A DNA stretch of 7,239 bases from an uncultured Lachnospiraceae bacterium (GCA_910587495.1 CAJUMT010000178.1:1-7239); one strand, 5' to 3'. Shown: positions 1-5,495, numbered from the stretch's first letter. Translations and numbers: made by a program. The notes: generated by a model from the letters alone, not told the origin.

Positions 1-24
1 GAGGAAAGATTTCTTTAATTCCAT
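1..24 (-). CDS. Probable sensor histidine kinase, N-terminal codons only (partial)
   Basis: Only the first eight codons (MELKKSFL) lie in the window; the rest is beyond the left edge. The ATG at 24 comes five bases after the stop codon of the response regulator on the same strand. The short basic peptide turning hydrophobic is what one expects just before the first membrane helix of a sensor kinase. No clear ribosome binding site precedes this ATG. An in-frame GTG at 42, with GGGGGTG upstream, would add six residues and overlap the regulator by 13 bases, so the start is unsettled. The kinase identity is inferred from operon position alone; no kinase motif is visible. Confidence 0.5.
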
Positions 25-29
25 ATTTT

Positions 30-701
30 TCAGACGTTCCACCGATAACCACACCCCCAGACAGTATCAATGTAACTATGAAAGGTACAGGCGGACAGTT
101 TCGTCCGGATTTTTCTGATATGTTCCATGATCGTATCACTGTTTCCTTCACCGTCAATGCCCCACACCGCTTCATAGATTCGTTCCCGGTCAAATACCTG
201 TCCGGCATTTAGGGATAGAAGTTCTACAATATCAAATTCTTTTTTTGATAAGGCGACAGGCTTGCCGGAGATCGTGACAGTGCGGGCGGAATAATCAATG
301 GCCAGGTCGCCGAAAAAGCGTACCGCTGCTTTATTTCTGTGCCGTTGTTCTCTCCGCAGGTGTGCCAAAACTCTCGCCCCTAATTCATCCAGGTCAAAGG
401 GTTTGATGACGTAATCATCCGCGCCTGCCTGAAAGCCGATGATTTGGTCGGCGGATTCTACTCTTGCAGTGAGAAAGAGAATGGGACAGGTAATAAGCTT
501 TCGTATTTTTCGGCACAGAGTCAGACCGTCCATGTCCGGCATATTGATATCGAGCAGAATGAGGTCAGGCTGGTCTGTTAGTTTTTGAAGCGCCTCATTG
601 CCGCCATAAGCGGTCAGCACCTCAAACTGCAAAGAAAAGTAGTCTGCCATCATATCTACAATGCCCGGTTCATCATCTACAATAAGAAGTTTTTGTTTCA
701 T
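30..701 (-). CDS. OmpR/PhoB-family two-component response regulator
   Basis: A 223-residue DNA-binding response regulator, normal length for the family. The receiver domain covers about residues 1-118, with the acidic pair D9/D10, the likely phospho-acceptor D51 (in LLDINMPDMDG), T78 and the conserved K100 (in IKPFD). The C-terminal domain, about residues 128-222, is a winged helix of the Trans_reg_C type, with the recognition-helix region around IMEHIRKIRTKL and the final hairpin VWGCGYRW. It is expected to be phosphorylated by the kinase that starts just downstream and then bind promoter DNA in the cytoplasm. The ATG at 701 is preferred over an upstream in-frame ATG at 722: GGAG at 710-713 sits eight bases before it, all receiver homology begins at MKQKLLIVDDE, and the predicted transcription start (about 727) leaves almost no leader for 722. 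The signal sensed and the target genes cannot be told from the sequence. Confidence 0.95.
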   Translation of the reverse strand: MKQKLLIVDDEPGIVDMMADYFSLQFEVLTAYGGNEALQKLTDQPDLILLDINMPDMDGLTLCRKIRKLITCPILFLTARVESADQIIGFQAGADDYVIKPFDLDELGARVLAHLRREQRHRNKAAVRFFGDLAIDYSARTVTISGKPVALSKKEFDIVELLSLNAGQVFDRERIYEAVWGIDGEGNSDTIMEHIRKIRTKLSACTFHSYIDTVWGCGYRWNV

Positions 702-733
702 GTAATCATCTCCGTTTATCATTTATAACATTT

Positions 734-742
734 ATTGTAACA
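734..742 (-). promoter_or_regulatory. Extended -10 promoter of the two-component operon
   Basis: Read on the minus strand this is TGTTACAAT, an extended -10 element (TG, one base, then TACAAT with one mismatch to TATAAT). No good -35 box lies at the usual distance, which fits an extended -10 promoter. Transcription would begin near 727, giving a leader of about 26 bases before the ATG at 701. This is a pattern match only. Confidence 0.4.
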
Positions 743-785
743 GACAAATCTCAAAAAATGCTCAAATTTTATGCTGCCGATTTCC

Positions 786-814
786 TTTACATACTGGGAT
801 ATCCTGCGTATACT
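786..814 (+). promoter_or_regulatory. Sigma-A type promoter of the MocR regulator gene
   Basis: TTTACA (786-791) and TATACT (809-814) are separated by exactly 17 bases, each with one mismatch to the vegetative consensus. Transcription would start near 821, leaving a leader of about 65 bases before the ATG at 886. The spacer contains the palindrome GGATATCC (797-804). The promoter points away from the response-regulator promoter, so the two form a divergent pair in the 184-base gap. Confidence 0.65.
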
Positions 815-859
815 ATAAAAGTGATCTTACAAAAATGTCTGTTTAAAATATATCCAGTA
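792..859. repeat. Inverted repeat around the MocR promoter, possible operator half-sites
   Basis: TACTGGGATAT at 792-802 is mirrored by ATATCCAGTA at 850-859, ten paired positions with one extra G in the left arm. The left arm lies in the -35/-10 spacer and the right arm in the transcribed leader, so it cannot be an RNA hairpin and suggests two protein-binding sites about 58 bases apart. MocR-type regulators often bind their own promoters at repeated sites; assignment to this regulator is inference. Confidence 0.3.
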
Positions 860-885
860 AGGCCAGATGAAAGGATGGAACGCAT

Positions 886-2289
886 ATGATTACCTACGAT
901 CTAACAAATACAGGGTCAGATACGCTGTATGAATGCCTCTATAAAAATATTAAAAACGATATTTTGCATGGGATATTAAAATCAGGGGAAAAACTGCCAT
1001 CGAAGCGGGTGCTGGCGTCTAATTTAGGAGTCAGTGTGATTACGGTTGAGAATGCCTATGCGCGGCTTGGTGCAGAAGGATATATTTATTCCATGCCAAA
1101 ACGCGGGTTTTATGTGGCTGATTTTTCCCAGCCTGTGACAGCGCCGAAGGAAGAACGTATACAGGAGATGGCGCCTGTGGCGGGCGGAGATACCTCTTAT
1201 TTTGCGGACTTTTCCAGCAACCAGACTTCTTCTGAGCTTTTTCCTTTTACAATCTGGTCAAAAGTGATCCGGGAACTGCTAAATGACAGCCGGGTGCAGC
1301 TGATGACCAATTCTCCCTGCGGCGGAATCCCGGCGCTTCGGGAAGAAATTTCCAAATATCTGCAGGAATACCGGGGGATGTCCGTGCGTACGGAGCAGAT
1401 TATCATCGGCGCCGGGACAGAGTATTTATACGGGCTTTTGATTCAACTATTGGGGAACGATAAAGTATATGCCATTGAAAATCCGGGTTATCGGAAATTG
1501 GAACATATTTATGAAAGCTTTCGGGTGCCCTGCAGGCGGATTTCCATGGATGCGTGCGGCATACTGGTTTCCGAGCTGGAAGAAAAAGAAGGGGACGTCG
1601 TACATATTACGCCTTCCCATCATTATCCTACAGGAATCGTGATGCCGATCAGCAGAAGGTATGAGCTGCTGGGATGGGCGGCAAAAAAAGAGCAAAGATA
1701 TATCATTGAAGATGACTATGACAGCGAGTTAAGGCTTGGCGGACGGCCAATCCCTACACTGCAAAGTATTGATCAGTCAGAAAAGGTCATCTATATGAAT
1801 ACGTTTACAAAGACGCTGTGTTCCACTGTTCGGATCAGCTATATGATCCTGCCTCCGGGGTTGGTGCGGCAATTTTATAAAAAAATGTCATTCTATTCCT
1901 GTACTGTGTCTAATTTTGAGCAGTATACGCTGGCGTATTTTATGGCGGAAGGAAAGTTTGAGGCGCATATCAACCGTCTAAGGAATCATTATCGGAAAAA
2001 AAGGGATATGCTGCTTCAGGCGTTTGCGGACAGTAAGCTTAAGGATAAAATCTCGGTGTCAGGACAGGAAGCTGGTCTTCATTTTCTGATGACGCTGCAT
2101 ACGGACATGCCGGAAGCGGCAGTGATGGAGAGGGCTTTATCCCAGGGAGTTAAACTGATTCCTTTGTCCAGGTATTTTTATGGGGAAAAAGGGCCGGAAA
2201 ATGTGTATGTCATGAATTATTCTTCCATTGATATCACAAAAGCAGACGAGATTGCAAAACGTATTTATAAAAGTTTGCAAAACAGTTGA
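886..2289 (+). CDS. MocR-family transcriptional regulator (GntR winged helix fused to PLP aminotransferase fold)
   Basis: A 467-residue protein with the full MocR layout. Residues about 11-79 form a GntR-type winged helix (PSKRVLASNLGVSVITVENAY, then the wing through GYIYSMPKRGFYV). Residues about 105-465 are a fold-type I aminotransferase domain. Visible landmarks are AGTEYLY (phosphate-cup region), ENPGY (198-202), HHYPTG (245-250), EDDYDSELR (275-283) and TFTKT with the predicted pyridoxal-phosphate lysine K309. Such proteins usually act as regulators sensing PLP or an amino compound rather than as free enzymes; characterised relatives are GabR and PdxR. Length is normal and no key motif is missing. 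The ATG at 886 has AAGGA ten bases upstream. It has its own promoter and diverges from the two-component operon. The downstream YbjQ-SPFH operon is co-directional with its promoter inside the end of this gene, making it a candidate target. The effector is unknown. Confidence 0.93.
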   Translation: MITYDLTNTGSDTLYECLYKNIKNDILHGILKSGEKLPSKRVLASNLGVSVITVENAYARLGAEGYIYSMPKRGFYVADFSQPVTAPKEERIQEMAPVAGGDTSYFADFSSNQTSSELFPFTIWSKVIRELLNDSRVQLMTNSPCGGIPALREEISKYLQEYRGMSVRTEQIIIGAGTEYLYGLLIQLLGNDKVYAIENPGYRKLEHIYESFRVPCRRISMDACGILVSELEEKEGDVVHITPSHHYPTGIVMPISRRYELLGWAAKKEQRYIIEDDYDSELRLGGRPIPTLQSIDQSEKVIYMNTFTKTLCSTVRISYMILPPGLVRQFYKKMSFYSCTVSNFEQYTLAYFMAEGKFEAHINRLRNHYRKKRDMLLQAFADSKLKDKISVSGQEAGLHFLMTLHTDMPEAAVMERALSQGVKLIPLSRYFYGEKGPENVYVMNYSSIDITKADEIAKRIYKSLQNS

Positions 2290-2314
2290 CATAGAGATGT
2301 TAAAGTGATATGAT
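2286..2314 (+). promoter_or_regulatory. Near-consensus promoter of the YbjQ-SPFH-RHH operon
   Basis: A perfect -35 box TTGACA (2286-2291), a 17-base spacer and TATGAT (2309-2314, one mismatch) form one of the best sigma-A promoters in the window. The -35 box includes the TGA stop codon of the MocR gene (2287-2289). Transcription should begin near 2320-2322, so the operon can be expressed independently of MocR transcription, although no terminator separates them. Confidence 0.75.
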
Positions 2315-2327
2315 TTTGATATCAAAA
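2314..2327. promoter_or_regulatory. Perfect 14-bp palindrome over the predicted start site, candidate operator
   Basis: TTTTGATATCAAAA is a perfect palindrome centred between 2320 and 2321. It begins at the last base of the -10 element and covers the predicted transcription start, a classic place for a repressor site. It has no loop, so it is a poor RNA hairpin. Candidate binders are the MocR protein encoded just upstream and the ribbon-helix-helix protein encoded at the end of the same operon. Its function is inferred from symmetry and position. Confidence 0.45.
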
Positions 2328-2340
2328 AATAGAAATATTA

Positions 2341-2346
2341 AGGAGG
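2341..2346 (+). promoter_or_regulatory. Ribosome binding site fixing the YbjQ-family start
   Basis: AGGAGG, a full-strength Shine-Dalgarno sequence, lies eight bases before the ATG at 2355. It decides against the in-frame ATG at 2310, which falls inside the -10 element and would not be transcribed. Confidence 0.8.
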
Positions 2347-2354
2347 ATACAAAA

Positions 2355-2666
2355 ATGATCTTAGTAAACACCGATTATATCAGCGGAAAAGAACTTGAAA
2401 TGCTGGGGCTTGTGAAAGGAAGCACGATCCAGTCTAAAAATATCGGTCGCGATATTTCCCAGAGCTTTAAGACGCTGGTGGGCGGAGAGCTGAAAGCCTA
2501 TGCGGAAATGATGAACGAAGCCAGAGACCTTGCCACCCGGCGTATGGTGGAAGAAGCGGAAAAAGTGGGTGCGGATGCTATTGTAAATGTCCGTTACTGT
2601 TCCGCGTCCGTGATGCAGGGGGCGGCTGAAGTCATGGCTTATGGGACTGCTGTAAAATTCAAATGA
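2355..2666 (+). CDS. YbjQ/UPF0145 family protein (putative heavy-metal-binding domain)
   Basis: A 103-residue protein of normal length for the YbjQ (UPF0145) family, whose solved members form compact ring-like oligomers. Family features seen in order are the N-terminal strand MILVNTDYI, LVKGSTIQSKNIGRDI (20-34), LVGGELKAY (41-49), a helix with ARDLATRRMVEEA, and the C-terminal block GADAIVNVRY...GAAEVMAYGTAVK (72-101). It has no signal peptide or membrane helix, so it is cytoplasmic. The database label heavy-metal binding rests on weak evidence; this copy has a single cysteine (C82) and no histidine, so metal binding by a Cys/His site is not supported here. It is the first gene of a three-gene operon, followed after 26 bases by the SPFH gene. 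Its molecular role is not known to me. Confidence 0.9.
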   Translation: MILVNTDYISGKELEMLGLVKGSTIQSKNIGRDISQSFKTLVGGELKAYAEMMNEARDLATRRMVEEAEKVGADAIVNVRYCSASVMQGAAEVMAYGTAVKFK

Positions 2667-2692
2667 TTGCCATATAATAAGGAGATTTTAAG

Positions 2693-3703
2693 ATGAACGA
2701 GATCGTATTAAACCGCAGGAAAAATGGGTTTATTGTGCTTATACTTACGGTTCTTGTGTATGCAGCTGCCATTGCAGGAACCGTCTTTGGAGGTATATGG
2801 GTGGATCAGGGCAGGAGTCTGGTCCTGATGGTTGTAAGCATCATCGTGCTGTGTATCGGGTGGATTCCGTTTTTTGGCCTGAAAGTATTAAAGCCCCAGG
2901 AAGCGCTGGTGCTTACTTTGTTCGGAAAGTATATAGGGACATTAAAGGACAGCGGCTTTTATTTTGTTAATCCTTTCTGCACTGCTGTCAATCCGGCGGC
3001 CAGGACAAAGCTAAGCCAGAGCGGAGATGTAAAAAATATGCGGGCCGGCGGCTCGGATAACGGTACATCGGTTTCCGTGGAGAGTATTAATAAAAAAATT
3101 TCTTTAAAGCTTATGACGCTGAGCAATAACCGTCAGAAGATCAACGACTGTCTGGGAAATCCCGTGGAGATCGGGATCGCCGTGACCTGGCGGATCGTGG
3201 ATACGGCGAAGGCCGTGTTTAACGTGGATAATTATAAAGAGTTTTTATCTTTGCAGTGCGACAGCGCCCTTCGTAATATTGTACGTCTGTATCCTTATGA
3301 CGTGGCGCCTAATGTGGACACGACCGGGGACGGTGTGGCGGATGAAGGAAGCCTTCGTGGTTCCAGCGAAGTGGTAGCGGCGAGGATTCGGGATGAGATC
3401 CAGGAGCGGGTCAATGAAGCCGGGATCGAGATTGTGGAGGCGCGGATCACTTATCTTGCCTATGCCATGGAGATTGCGGCGGTCATGCTGCAGCGTCAGC
3501 AGGCTTCTGCGATTATCGACGCGAGGAAAATGATTGTGGACGGCGCCGTGGGCATGGTGGAGATGGCGTTGGAACGTCTGAATGAAAACAATGTGGTGAC
3601 ATTGGATGAAGAGCGGAAAGCGGCGATGGTCTCCAATCTTCTGGTCGTTCTTTGCGGTAATCATGACGCTCAGCCTGTAGTTAATTCGGGAAGCCTGTAC
3701 TGA
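2693..3703 (+). CDS. SPFH (stomatin/prohibitin/flotillin, Band 7) domain membrane protein
   Basis: A 336-residue protein with two N-terminal membrane helices (about 13-35 and 42-63) followed by an SPFH domain (about 66-270). Hallmarks are LKPQEALVLTLFGKYIGTLKDSGFYFVNPF at 66-95, the GNPVEIGIAVTWRIVD strand region (155-170), and a long charged helix with RIRDEIQERVNEAGIEIVEARITYLAYAMEIAAVMLQRQQA. SPFH proteins oligomerise at membranes and act as scaffolds, often influencing proteases, membrane domains or stress responses. An acidic loop around 209-220 (DTTGDGVADE) replaces the short turn I would expect there. The ATG at 2693 has AAGGAG eight bases upstream. The stop is one base from the next start, so expression of the ribbon-helix-helix protein is probably coupled to this gene. 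The family is clear; the specific cellular role is unknown. Confidence 0.92.
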   Translation: MNEIVLNRRKNGFIVLILTVLVYAAAIAGTVFGGIWVDQGRSLVLMVVSIIVLCIGWIPFFGLKVLKPQEALVLTLFGKYIGTLKDSGFYFVNPFCTAVNPAARTKLSQSGDVKNMRAGGSDNGTSVSVESINKKISLKLMTLSNNRQKINDCLGNPVEIGIAVTWRIVDTAKAVFNVDNYKEFLSLQCDSALRNIVRLYPYDVAPNVDTTGDGVADEGSLRGSSEVVAARIRDEIQERVNEAGIEIVEARITYLAYAMEIAAVMLQRQQASAIIDARKMIVDGAVGMVEMALERLNENNVVTLDEERKAAMVSNLLVVLCGNHDAQPVVNSGSLY

Positions 3704-3704
3704 T

Positions 3705-3908
3705 ATGGCGGACAACCAGAAAAAACAGGTTCCTCTGCGGCTGTCTGTGAAGCTGTATAATGCCATCGCCGCCTGGGCGGAAGATGATTTTCGCTCGGTA
3801 AACGGACAGATTGAGTATCTTCTGACGGAGTGTGTAAGACAGCGGAAGAAGAACGGAAAGTACGCGCCTGAAGAGCTGGATGTGCCGCCTGAATTGGATC
3901 TTTCATAA
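3705..3908 (+). CDS. Small ribbon-helix-helix (Arc-like) DNA-binding protein
   Basis: A 67-residue protein. The segment KKQVPLRLSVKLYNAIAAWAEDDFRSVNGQIEYLLTECVRQRKK (about 6-49) matches the Arc/MetJ fold: a basic beta strand (QVPLRLS), helix A (VKLYNAIAAWAEDD), and helix B beginning at SVNGQIEYLL. Such proteins dimerise and place the paired strand in the DNA major groove. The tail after residue 50 is proline-rich and acidic and probably disordered. The ATG at 3705 is one base after the SPFH stop codon with no strong ribosome binding site of its own, which suggests translational coupling. No toxin gene follows, so a toxin-antitoxin role is not supported; autoregulation of this operon or a role linked to the membrane scaffold are alternatives. 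The last six bases overlap the convergent polyferredoxin gene. Confidence 0.85.
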   Translation: MADNQKKQVPLRLSVKLYNAIAAWAEDDFRSVNGQIEYLLTECVRQRKKNGKYAPEELDVPPELDLS

Positions 3909-4733
3909 ACTTTGTTTAATATGCAGACATTTTTTTGGACATACGGATACGCACCGACCGCAGCGAATACATTCCGGGGAACGGGAGATTTCCTGCGCGG
4001 TAAGTCCCACAGGACATGCCTTCGTACAAGCTTGACAGGACACGCACTTTTCTTCTTCCCAGTGAATCTGCACCAGGCTGAAACGGTTGAACCAGCCGTA
4101 GACGGCGCCCAGCGGACATAGATACTGGCAAAAAGGACGAAAGACCTTGGCGGAGAGCAGGACGATGAAAAGGAGGATGCCCAGTTTCCAGAAGAACAGT
4201 CCTCCGATTTGCGTTCTCAGAGGTTTGCTGGTGAAAAGCAGCGGCAGTGCGCCCATAAGGGTGCCGGCAGGGCATAAATATTTGCAGAATGCCGGGACCT
4301 TGGCCAGGCCGCCGAACAGGAAGAATGAGCCGATGCATACGAGAAATATTAAGACCACATACTTTCCGTTTTTCAAGATCTGATGGAAGGGCAGCCGTTT
4401 CTTTTTAGAGAAGACAGGGATCTTGTAAAGAAGATCCTGCACCAACCCAAAAGGACACAGCCATCCGCATACAGTCCGTCCTAAAAGGCTTCCGAAGAGA
4501 AAGAAAAATCCCAGCATTCCAAAGGGAACATGAAAACCCTGCCGGTTTAAAAGAGCCTGCAGGGCGCCCATAGGGCAGGATGCAACCGCACCAGGGCAGG
4601 AATAACAGTTCAGCCCCGGCACGCAGGCGTATTTCATCCTGCCCTGATAGATTTTTCCTGACAGGAAACCATACATATATCCGTTGGTGAGGATCGTATA
4701 TACGATCTGTACGATAAGCCGCAGTTTTTTCAT
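3903..4733 (-). CDS. Membrane polyferredoxin, NapH/CD1822-like 4Fe-4S binding protein
   Basis: A 276-residue integral membrane iron-sulfur protein. It shows C37/C43/C46/C53 near the start, three CxxxCP motifs (CGWLCPFG at 89, CKYLCPAG at 150, CQYLCPLG at 202), and two classic 4Fe-4S motifs at the C terminus (C230, C233, C236, C240-P and C255, C258, C261, C265-P). Membrane helices alternate with these motifs (about 70-88, 124-142, 178-196). Relatives such as NapH and NosR/RnfB-linked proteins pass electrons across or along the membrane; here the likely acceptor is the thiol system of the two genes upstream. The ATG at 4733 (MKKLRLIVQ) is chosen because family similarity begins there; an ATG at 4742 overlaps the stop of the small CXXC gene as ATGA and is nearly as good. 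A further ATG at 4823 lies inside that gene and is rejected. The exact redox partner is not known. Confidence 0.88.
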   Translation of the reverse strand: MKKLRLIVQIVYTILTNGYMYGFLSGKIYQGRMKYACVPGLNCYSCPGAVASCPMGALQALLNRQGFHVPFGMLGFFFLFGSLLGRTVCGWLCPFGLVQDLLYKIPVFSKKKRLPFHQILKNGKYVVLIFLVCIGSFFLFGGLAKVPAFCKYLCPAGTLMGALPLLFTSKPLRTQIGGLFFWKLGILLFIVLLSAKVFRPFCQYLCPLGAVYGWFNRFSLVQIHWEEEKCVSCQACTKACPVGLTAQEISRSPECIRCGRCVSVCPKKCLHIKQSL

Positions 4734-4738
4734 AACAT

Positions 4739-4891
4739 TCATCCAATTCCAATACATTCTAAACAGATCATTACGGCTTTCTGCCAGATCACGGTAAACT
4801 CTCCCCGGCCAAGACCGATGCAAAAGCAGAGGATTCCGACAAGAACTCCGTACAGCCAGAGCCGGGAAAAGTCAGTCTTTAAGAAGTTCAT
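4739..4891 (-). CDS. CD1871A-family CXXC small membrane protein, 50 residues
   Basis: A short gene between and overlapping its two neighbours. It starts with ATG at 4891, has GGGAGG nine bases upstream (4901-4906), and its first 20 bases overlap the end of the TlpA-like gene in another frame. The peptide has one membrane helix (about 11-28, containing C22 and C24 in LCFCIG), then GRGEF, and ends in CLECIGIG with a C43-x-x-C46 pair. The RGE...KA...ICLECIGIG pattern matches what I know as the CD1871A family of Clostridia, which occurs beside TlpA-like redoxins and 4Fe-4S membrane proteins, exactly as here. The CXXC pair suggests thiol-disulfide exchange or cluster binding linking its neighbours. 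Its stop touches the start region of the polyferredoxin, so all three genes are likely translationally coupled. Function is inferred from context. Confidence 0.88.
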   Translation of the reverse strand: MNFLKTDFSRLWLYGVLVGILCFCIGLGRGEFTVIWQKAVMICLECIGIG

Positions 4892-5411
4892 TGATTTTTT
4901 CCTCCCATGCTGATTTTTCCATAGCGCCTACAACCGTGTCTACAACTTCTCCTTCCTGATTGACAAAGAAAGTGGTCGGTACAGCGGACACATCTGTCAG
5001 AAAGGATGTATACAGCGGCAGATTCACAAGAAGATGCGGGTAATTTGCGCCTGTCTGTTCGATCAGGTCGGAGGCGGCTTGTAAAGTCTGCGCATCTGCG
5101 TCTTCTGTCACATCGCTGATGATACCGATCAGTTTAAAATCACCGGGATCATATGCGTCGGCCAGTTCTCCCAGTCCGGGCATCTCGCTTAAACAGGGAT
5201 TACAGTAGGTGGCCCATACATTGACCATAGTGATTTTAGATTCAGAGAATATCTCCTCTGAGACGGAAGTTCCGTCTATGGCGGAGGCTTCAAAGGCGGC
5301 AGAAGCCAAAGTTTCGGTATTTTCTTCTATCTGTTCTTCTTTTGCGCATCCGCTTAACAGGATGACTGTAAAGAAGCATGACAGCAAGTATGTTATATGG
5401 CGGGTTTTCAT
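4872..5411 (-). CDS. TlpA/ResA-like thioredoxin-fold lipoprotein
   Basis: A 179-residue exported redox protein. Residues 1-22 form a lipoprotein signal with lipobox LSGC, so C22 should be lipidated and anchor it to the outer face of the membrane. An acidic linker (about 24-40) is followed by a thioredoxin fold with active site WATYCNPC (C70 and C73) and the cis-proline P145 in AVPTTFF. It probably reduces or exchanges disulfides outside the cytoplasm, as TlpA, ResA and CcdA-linked redoxins do; no CcdA/DsbD partner is in view, so the downstream CXXC protein and polyferredoxin may supply electrons. The ATG at 5411 has AGGAGG at 5421-5426 nine bases upstream. First gene of a three-gene minus-strand operon. 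Its substrate is unknown; a peroxidase-type role is less likely given the CNPC motif. Confidence 0.92.
   Translation of the reverse strand: MKTRHITYLLSCFFTVILLSGCAKEEQIEENTETLASAAFEASAIDGTSVSEEIFSESKITMVNVWATYCNPCLSEMPGLGELADAYDPGDFKLIGIISDVTEDADAQTLQAASDLIEQTGANYPHLLVNLPLYTSFLTDVSAVPTTFFVNQEGEVVDTVVGAMEKSAWEEKINELLKD
4901..4906 (-). promoter_or_regulatory. Ribosome binding site of the CXXC small protein
   Basis: GGGAGG on the minus strand, nine bases before the ATG at 4891 and located inside the last codons of the TlpA-like gene. It is the main evidence that this short overlapping frame is translated. Confidence 0.7.
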
Positions 5412-5445
5412 GCATGTATTCCTCCTGGATTGTTTGATGGGATAC

Positions 5446-5454
5446 AGTATAGCA
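5446..5454 (-). promoter_or_regulatory. Extended -10 promoter of the TlpA-like/CXXC/polyferredoxin operon
   Basis: On the minus strand this reads TGCTATACT, an extended -10 box with one mismatch to TATAAT. The sequence 17 bases upstream (TTTTCC) is a poor -35 box. Transcription would begin near 5439, leaving a leader of about 28 bases that carries the AGGAGG ribosome binding site. Confidence 0.5.
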
Positions 5455-5495
5455 TATCTTAGACCAGGGGAAAAGGATTAAAATGTGTGATAATG

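Noticed and set aside
797..2323. GATATC shared by the MocR promoter palindrome and the operon palindrome as proof of a common regulator
   Set aside because: GATATC also occurs inside several genes of the window, and the flanks (GGATATCC versus TTTTGATATCAAAA) differ, so the shared core is not evidence by itself.
2310..2354. An in-frame upstream ATG that would lengthen the YbjQ-family protein by 15 residues
   Set aside because: The ATG lies inside the -10 box, upstream of the predicted transcription start, has no ribosome binding site, and the extra residues do not resemble the family. AGGAGG points to 2355.
3245..3766. A 173-codon open frame on the minus strand opposite the SPFH gene
   Set aside because: Its composition (many H, R and P, no domain pattern) is typical of the reverse strand of a GC-richer gene, and it has no ribosome binding site or sensible context.
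3705..3908. Antitoxin half of a toxin-antitoxin pair
   Set aside because: The ribbon-helix-helix fold is common in antitoxins, but no toxin-like gene is adjacent: upstream is an SPFH gene and downstream a convergent redox gene.
3906..3936. TAAAC-TTT-GTTTA hairpin followed by a run of seven T, a possible terminator after the ribbon-helix-helix gene
   Set aside because: The stem is only five AT-rich pairs and the T run starts 11 bases after it, so it does not fit an intrinsic terminator.
3916..4752. Other open frames of 69-140 codons inside the polyferredoxin gene on both strands
   Set aside because: They lie wholly within a gene with strong cysteine motifs, and their translations are low-complexity shadows rich in R, P and S.
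4734..4823. Longer polyferredoxin start at 4823 adding 30 residues
   Set aside because: The added residues are the small CXXC gene read in another frame and do not resemble a polyferredoxin N terminus; family similarity starts at MKKLRLIVQ.
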